Source: Hyphomicrobiales bacterium (GTDB lineage Bacteria > Pseudomonadota > Alphaproteobacteria > Rhizobiales > Beijerinckiaceae). Taken from it: 19,604 bases of DNA. The stretch lies in NCBI GenBank assembly GCA_028290125.1, contig JAQGKM010000465.1, positions 1 through 19,604 of the forward strand, in the 5' to 3' direction. How positions within the stretch are numbered: position 1 is the first letter of the stretch; each line of letters begins with the position of its first letter. Below are positions 15,784 through 19,604 of this stretch, piece by piece. Under the pieces are notes generated by a model that was given only the letters and a program-made list of their open reading frames with translations, ran no database searches and was not told the origin of the DNA. The translations under genes were made by a program, and so were the position numbers.

Positions 15784-15805
15784 AACTCATCAGTTCCGTA
15801 GAATT

Positions 15806-16009
15806 CTAAAACTTCTCCAGGGTTTTCTGTGATGAAGCGCCAGATTCAAATACCGGCTTCACGTCCCGCGCCTTGAGCTCGTCTTGCTCGAGACCGAGAT
15901 CACCTTCAGCTTGCAACGCCCAAACAGTCGCTGCGAGCCTCGTTTTTGCCCGTGGATGCTGTTGCCCCGAAAAGACCTCTCCGTTCTCGTCGGAATTTCG
16001 CAGTCTCCA
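15806..16009 (-). pseudogene. Unrecognised start-less open frame, possible gene remnant
   Basis: The 234-base gap 15784-16017 has no normal gene. On the minus strand, one frame is open for 67 codons between a TGA (16010-16012) and a TAG (15806-15808). It has no ATG or GTG, and its only TTG comes about halfway along. Its translation looks protein-like (WRLRNSDENGEVFSG near the start, AATVWALQAEGDLGLEQ in the middle, and a charged tail ending KTLEKF). It lies just downstream of the GlcG-like gene. It may be the 3' remnant of a decayed gene, or a chance open frame. I do not recognise the family. There is no clear terminator in the gap, only an AGAATTCT palindrome at 15800-15807. Confidence 0.3.
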
Positions 16010-16017
16010 TCAATTCG

Positions 16018-16419
16018 TCATTTGCTTAAAAACAACGATGCACCCGCAGTCGCGACAATTTCGTCATGTTTATCGATTCCAGACACACCAACCCCACCGA
16101 GGCACATACCTTGGTGTAAAATAGGCGCGCCTCCGCGTACTGCAATCTGATTGGGCGTCGACAGGAACCCGGGACGCTCGCGTACACGTTCCTCAAGCGC
16201 CGAACTAGGGCGAGCACGGAATGCAGCCGTTCGCGCCTTCCCAGTCGACATCTCGACGCTATTGGCGCTGTGATGATCTGGCCTTTCCAGATAAAGAAGA
16301 GCGCCGCCGCGGTCGACCACGGCAATCGTCGCCTCCCGATTGTGCGAGGCCGCTTCGGCCCTGCAGGCAGCAACGATCTTGGCCACGTCTTCCAGGGTGA
16401 GTTGGGGAACCATTTTCAT
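16018..16419 (-). CDS. GlcG/HbpS-like family protein (DUF336)
   Basis: A 133-aa protein of the GlcG/HbpS family. Members are found in glycolate, propanediol and aromatic operons, and one (HbpS) binds haem. The biochemical role of most is unknown. Visible features: LTLEDVAKIVAACRAEA helix, IAVVDRGGALLYLER (residues 32-46), GKARTAAF (60-67), the GGAPI turn (96-100) and GGVGVSG (108-114), then the closing helix after HDEIVATAGA. The ATG at 16419 has AGGA six bases upstream; a second ATG lies two codons later. It follows the PrpD-like gene after 20 bases and is the last gene of the right-hand operon. Confidence 0.88.
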   Translation of the reverse strand: MKMVPQLTLEDVAKIVAACRAEAASHNREATIAVVDRGGALLYLERPDHHSANSVEMSTGKARTAAFRARPSSALEERVRERPGFLSTPNQIAVRGGAPILHQGMCLGGVGVSGIDKHDEIVATAGASLFLSK

Positions 16420-16439
16420 GTGATGTCCTGCTGCTTGGG

Positions 16440-17834
16440 TTAGTTTGAGCGTGTAAGGGTGAAGATAGCTTCGAGGTTTTCGAGTGTTTCTGCAGTTGCG
16501 AGACAGCGTGCGAGTTCGTCCATCGCCTTGGCGGAAAGGCGTCCGTTGGCATTCAGACGAAACTTCTCAACAGCTTCCACCCATTCGAGCGGCTTCGAAT
16601 GGTGGCCTGGAGCCGCATCCTGCTCGGTCTGCATCCGCGATCCATCGTCGAGTTCGACGTCAATTCGACACGGAAACGAGCCGGCCGATCCAGGCGCGAT
16701 CGTCGGATCAATACGGATATCGATCTTTTCGATAAGCTCGAGCACGTCGGAATCGCGCCAGCGCCCAGAGAACATTTGCTCGTTGGACACATGCCCATCC
16801 GCAAGTGCAAGAGCCACGAGAGCGTGCAGCGAATGGTCCGCGGCTTCGCGCGACTCCGGTCGCCGCCCGTGTGAATCGGCGAGACGAAGGCGTGCCGGAG
16901 CTGAATCAGCGATAGAGACTTGCACGGATCGGATCGTGTTCGGCGAGAGAGATTTTTCGCGGCGTAAGCGCACCGCCGCGTAGATCGGACTCTGCCCGAT
17001 AGCGAAGCATGGATAAAGCTTGAGGCTACTGGCGGAAACACGCTCAGTCGTGCCATCGAAGCCGAAAAAATCGTCAAATGCGCCAGTTTTGAAGAGGGCG
17101 CTTGCGAAACCGCGTGGGCCTTCCAGAGCCGCGCGAGGACCCGACATTCCTTCTCGTGCCATTAGGGTCAGCCCAGCTGCCGTTTGCGAAACAACTGCGG
17201 TCGCTGTTGTCTTCGACGAGGAGATTCCCTTGCCGCGCGCTTCCCGGGAGGCATAGCCGTGAGTAGCCGCCATCGAGAGCGCTTGAACCAACTCGGCCCG
17301 CTCAAGGCGGAGGCAAAAGCCCGTCATAGCCGCGACAGAAAGGCTTGCCGCTGACGTGTGATCCCAGGGACAGACGGCAGCGTCCATTAGATCGAGAATG
17401 CGGCCATAAATTTCATAGCCGAGTCGAATAGCGCTCAGCAGTTCATTGCCGGATGAGCCTGCCATCTCGGCTGCGGAGAGTGCAGCGGCGACAATGTCGC
17501 TCGGGTGCCCGACGAAGCCCGGTCCGGCATAGGAGTCATTGAGGTCGAGCGACCGAATAAGAACTGCATTGCCGAATACGGCCGAGGGCAGGGACGTGCG
17601 AATGTCGGTTCCAAGGACCGAGCAAACAGGATTGCCGCCGACGAGGCGCAGATAAGCAATGGCTTGCGCCGATGTTGTGTCGTCAAGACCCGCGAGCGCG
17701 CAACCAATTGAATCGAGGAGGACGACGCGCGTGCGGTCGAGAACCGGCGCCGTCCATGACTTCGACCTGTACGCTTCTACCCAGTCGGCGAGACGGCCTG
17801 CGGCGCTCGCGGTTTCATGTGCTTCCTGGGCCAT
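16440..17834 (-). CDS. MmgE/PrpD family protein
   Basis: A 464-aa protein of the MmgE/PrpD fold, which includes 2-methylcitrate dehydratase, cis-aconitate decarboxylase and iminodisuccinate epimerase. Visible family marks: LLDSIGCALAG (39-49), the NA...LDLND segment (89-100), GHPSD (109-113), GYEIYGR (139-145), and a helical lid after KTTATAVVSQTAAGL. The C-terminal MmgE/PrpD beta domain is present. ATG 17834 is chosen because GAGGAG (17841-17846) lies six bases upstream; ATG 17840 would abut that site. The exact reaction cannot be assigned, but the neighbours (MaoC, enolase-superfamily, Bug) suggest a hydroxy- or dicarboxylate. It follows the Bug gene after 13 bases. Confidence 0.92.
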   Translation of the reverse strand: MAQEAHETASAAGRLADWVEAYRSKSWTAPVLDRTRVVLLDSIGCALAGLDDTTSAQAIAYLRLVGGNPVCSVLGTDIRTSLPSAVFGNAVLIRSLDLNDSYAGPGFVGHPSDIVAAALSAAEMAGSSGNELLSAIRLGYEIYGRILDLMDAAVCPWDHTSAASLSVAAMTGFCLRLERAELVQALSMAATHGYASREARGKGISSSKTTATAVVSQTAAGLTLMAREGMSGPRAALEGPRGFASALFKTGAFDDFFGFDGTTERVSASSLKLYPCFAIGQSPIYAAVRLRREKSLSPNTIRSVQVSIADSAPARLRLADSHGRRPESREAADHSLHALVALALADGHVSNEQMFSGRWRDSDVLELIEKIDIRIDPTIAPGSAGSFPCRIDVELDDGSRMQTEQDAAPGHHSKPLEWVEAVEKFRLNANGRLSAKAMDELARCLATAETLENLEAIFTLTRSN

Positions 17835-17840
17835 GAGCAT

Positions 17841-17846
17841 CTCCTC
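17841..17846 (-). promoter_or_regulatory. Ribosome-binding site that decides the PrpD start
   Basis: GAGGAG touches ATG 17840 but is six bases from ATG 17834. The second ATG is therefore the likely start. Confidence 0.6.
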
Positions 17847-17847
17847 G

Positions 17848-18894
17848 TCAGCGTTCGGACGATGTCTGGTCGCCACCATGGGCGGCAATCGCAGCGCGGA
17901 CCAATTCAAGATCGGCCGGCGGCGTCCTGACAATCTCGCTGATGATCCCTTGCACCTCGTCACCTTTCATAGGGCTGACCTCCAGATTGCTCTGCTTCGC
18001 CTCTCGCGCAAAATCCCGATCCTGGACGGCAGCATCAAACGCTCGCCGCAGCGCCGCGACGCGCTCGGCGGGCACACCTCTGGCGACGGCGATGGGTCGT
18101 GAGATGGCGGCCACTTTGGAAATGAAATCGTAGGCGACCCTCTGTTCACGCGAGACGGCAAGCTCAGTCAGGAGCGGCGCGCCCGAATAGGCGAGATCCT
18201 TCTTGATGCCCATCTGGAGAATCACATTGAAGGACTCTCCCGCAGGCTTCTCATACCCGTAGATGGCGTCAGGATTGGTCGTGCCGCGGCCTTCCAGCTC
18301 GCCACGTTGGATTGCAAGGTTCATTTCCGGGCCGCTCGCGTAACCAGGCACGAGGCGGAATTTGGTGCCCCGCGTGCGATTGAGCAGCGTGACCATCCAC
18401 GCTGTGATGTCCGAGGTGGACGGCACGCCGATCAGCGTTTCGCGCGCCTGCGCGACGTCGAGCGACTTGGTTGGCGAAATGAGACTCGTCAGCAGATAGG
18501 TGTTGGACGTGCTTATGTTGCCGATCCAGTTGAGCCCGCTCATATCGACACGCAAATTCTTGTTCAGTCCGAGCGCCTGATCCATTGGGAAACTCGGCGT
18601 GACAAGTGTCAGGCTCAGGCCGTCCGGAGGGGCGACTTCCGCGACATAGTTGAGCGCCGTCATGCCGCTGCCACCCGGCATGTTGACCGGCACTGGGGTC
18701 GGGCGTCCGGGAAGCGCCAGGGCGAGATACTTCACGATCAGGCGACCATAAAGGTCGTAGTTTCCACCCGGCGCAGCGCGGATATAAATCTTCAGCTGCT
18801 TACCCTGATAAAAATCCGCTTGGGCGAAAGCCGGGGTCGAGAGGAGCATCAGGAGGCCGACAAGGCCGAACAGAGCACGTTTCAACGCTCTCAT
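17848..18894 (-). CDS. Bug/TctC-like tripartite tricarboxylate transporter receptor (second)
   Basis: Periplasmic receptor, 348 aa, of a divergent Bug/TctC subgroup. Signal peptide residues 1-24 (two basic residues, hydrophobic core, cut after AFA). Mature landmarks: FYQGKQLKIYIRAAPGGNYDLYGR, the lPGRPTPVPVNMPGGSG segment, and APPDGLSL. These match the subgroup that has FY.GK and NMPGAGG motifs. It is only distantly related to the Bug protein at 5920-6894. No TctA or TctB genes are visible. The ATG at 18894 has GGGAGG (18901-18906) six bases upstream. It lies 24 bases after the MaoC gene and 13 before the PrpD start, so it is within the operon and probably serves that operon's substrate. Confidence 0.86.
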   Translation of the reverse strand: MRALKRALFGLVGLLMLLSTPAFAQADFYQGKQLKIYIRAAPGGNYDLYGRLIVKYLALALPGRPTPVPVNMPGGSGMTALNYVAEVAPPDGLSLTLVTPSFPMDQALGLNKNLRVDMSGLNWIGNISTSNTYLLTSLISPTKSLDVAQARETLIGVPSTSDITAWMVTLLNRTRGTKFRLVPGYASGPEMNLAIQRGELEGRGTTNPDAIYGYEKPAGESFNVILQMGIKKDLAYSGAPLLTELAVSREQRVAYDFISKVAAISRPIAVARGVPAERVAALRRAFDAAVQDRDFAREAKQSNLEVSPMKGDEVQGIISEIVRTPPADLELVRAAIAAHGGDQTSSER

Positions 18895-18918
18895 ATGGAT
18901 CCTCCCACTCGTCCGAGG

Positions 18919-19386
18919 TCAGCCCAGATCGACCATCAAGCTCGCGAGTCCCGACTGCGCGACCTCGCCGTCGGTCAGCAGGACGTCGATCCGGCGAACG
19001 ATGATCGCCCGGCGCGAATCCGACGTGACGCGTTTGCTGTCGATCGTGAGACGCACGCGAATGGTGTCGCCGATCAGCAATGGCTTCTTCCAGGTCCAGC
19101 ACTCGACGCCGAGCGCAGCCAGGACGCGCGCTTGCAAGGGAATCAGGCCAGCCGACATGGACAGCGCGAGCGCAATCCCGAAACTTCCGTGAAAGGTGCG
19201 CGCACCCGCTGGTGTCGACTTGCTGTATTCCGCATCGGAATGGATCGGATTCCAGTCGCCTGTCAGCATGGAATAGATCGTGAGATCCGCTTCAGTGAGC
19301 GTGCGGCCCTTGCTGACGAACGAGGCGCCGATCTCGAGGGTGTCGTAGGTGAGTTGCTGCGCCATGGCGGGATCCGCGATTGTCAT
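18919..19386 (-). CDS. MaoC-like (R)-hydratase/dehydratase domain protein
   Basis: A 155-aa single hotdog-domain protein of the MaoC/hydratase-2 family, which adds or removes water on an enoyl or hydroxyacyl thioester. The hydratase signature LTGDWNPIH at residues 41-49 supplies the catalytic Asp44 and His49, and FHGSFG (65-70) follows as usual. The ATG at 19386 overlaps the stop of the upstream enolase-superfamily gene as TGATG, which suggests coupled translation. An in-frame ATG at 19365 would remove seven residues and is possible. It is upstream of a Bug and a PrpD gene. The natural substrate is not predictable. Confidence 0.9.
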   Translation of the reverse strand: MTIADPAMAQQLTYDTLEIGASFVSKGRTLTEADLTIYSMLTGDWNPIHSDAEYSKSTPAGARTFHGSFGIALALSMSAGLIPLQARVLAALGVECWTWKKPLLIGDTIRVRLTIDSKRVTSDSRRAIIVRRIDVLLTDGEVAQSGLASLMVDLG

Positions 19387-19604
19387 CAGAAGGCGTATTT
19401 TTCGAGCTTCTCGCGATCGATGGACGCGCCAAAGCCAGGCCTATCCGTAACGCGCAGGCGACCGTCGCCAGCTTCGAAATCGCCATGGAAGACGTCGTCA
19501 GCGAGTTTTTCGAAAAAATGCGTTTCCATCGGCCATGCCGCGAGGCTTGCGACAGACATTCGCAAATGCGCACGCGACAGCGCGCCGATGCGCGACTCCG
19601 AATC
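19386..19604 (-). CDS. Mandelate racemase/muconate lactonizing (enolase superfamily) C-terminal end, partial
   Basis: An open frame enters from the right edge and ends at TGA 19386-19388, giving 72 residues. The end has the pattern of the enolase superfamily C-terminus: SRAHLRMS, PMETHFFEKLADD, GRLRVTDRPGFG, then IDREKLEKYAF. In this family the C-terminal part closes the barrel, and the catalytic Lys and metal ligands lie in the missing part, so the activity (racemase, dehydratase or cycloisomerase) cannot be told. It is translationally coupled to the MaoC gene. Sugar-acid dehydratases of this superfamily are an alternative identity to muconate lactonizing enzymes. Confidence 0.75.
   Translation of the reverse strand, partial: DSESRIGALSRAHLRMSVASLAAWPMETHFFEKLADDVFHGDFEAGDGRLRVTDRPGFGASIDREKLEKYAF

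Noticed and set aside
15873..16150. Plus-strand open frames of about 83-88 codons in the gap after the thioesterase gene
   Set aside because: They run into the antisense of the GlcG-like gene, lack ribosome sites and show no motif.
1..19604. CRISPR arrays, tRNA or rRNA genes, insertion sequences, phage or defence genes
   Set aside because: No repeat-spacer pattern, no cloverleaf or rRNA stretch, and no transposase, integrase or defence motif was found by reading both strands.

Overview
The window looks like a catabolic and transport island from a high-GC proteobacterium. An alphaproteobacterium of the Rhizobiales or Bradyrhizobiaceae type is my best guess, with Burkholderiales-like beta-proteobacteria as the alternative. 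The grounds are the GC-rich third codon positions, the GTG and TTG starts with strong GGAGG-type ribosome sites, and the dense set of oxidoreductases, orphan Bug receptors and ABC importers. The lineage is an inference; there is no rRNA, tRNA, CRISPR array or insertion sequence to anchor it.

Layout: (1) 1-4016, plus strand: a 5'-truncated fused ABC permease, its ATPase, a periplasmic binding protein and an SDR dehydrogenase (system A). (2) 4070-4609, minus: a carboxymuconolactone-decarboxylase-like protein, divergent from (3) 4779-8186, plus: a NicC-like FAD hydroxylase, a Bug/TctC receptor, a flavin reductase and an alpha/beta hydrolase, ending at a strong hairpin (8193-8222). (4) 8226-12166, minus: a second, paralogous ABC importer (system B: ATPase, binding protein, permease), with a LysR regulator (12282-13196) upstream on the same strand. 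(5) 13384-15783, plus, divergent from the LysR gene: a luciferase-like (LLM) monooxygenase, a BKACE (DUF849) beta-keto acid cleavage enzyme and a hotdog thioesterase, tightly coupled. (6) 15806-16009: a protein-like open frame without a start, perhaps a gene remnant. (7) 16018-19604, minus: the C-terminal end of an enolase-superfamily protein, a MaoC-like hydratase, a second Bug receptor, an MmgE/PrpD protein and a GlcG/HbpS-like protein, closely spaced and probably one operon.

How the genes may work together (inference): two related ABC importers and one Bug receptor bring in one or more organic acids or N-heterocycles. The FAD hydroxylase, the LLM monooxygenase (fed by the flavin reductase), the hydrolase and the SDR oxidise and open the substrate. 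BKACE exchanges a resulting beta-keto acid with acetyl-CoA, and the thioesterase frees the product from CoA. The LysR protein lies between system B and the LLM operon and probably controls both. No single known pathway is fully present, and the substrate cannot be named from the sequence. The right-hand operon looks like a separate dicarboxylate or hydroxy-acid module.

All gaps are shorter than 300 bases. The largest are 15784-16017, 13197-13383 and 4610-4778, and their contents are described below.
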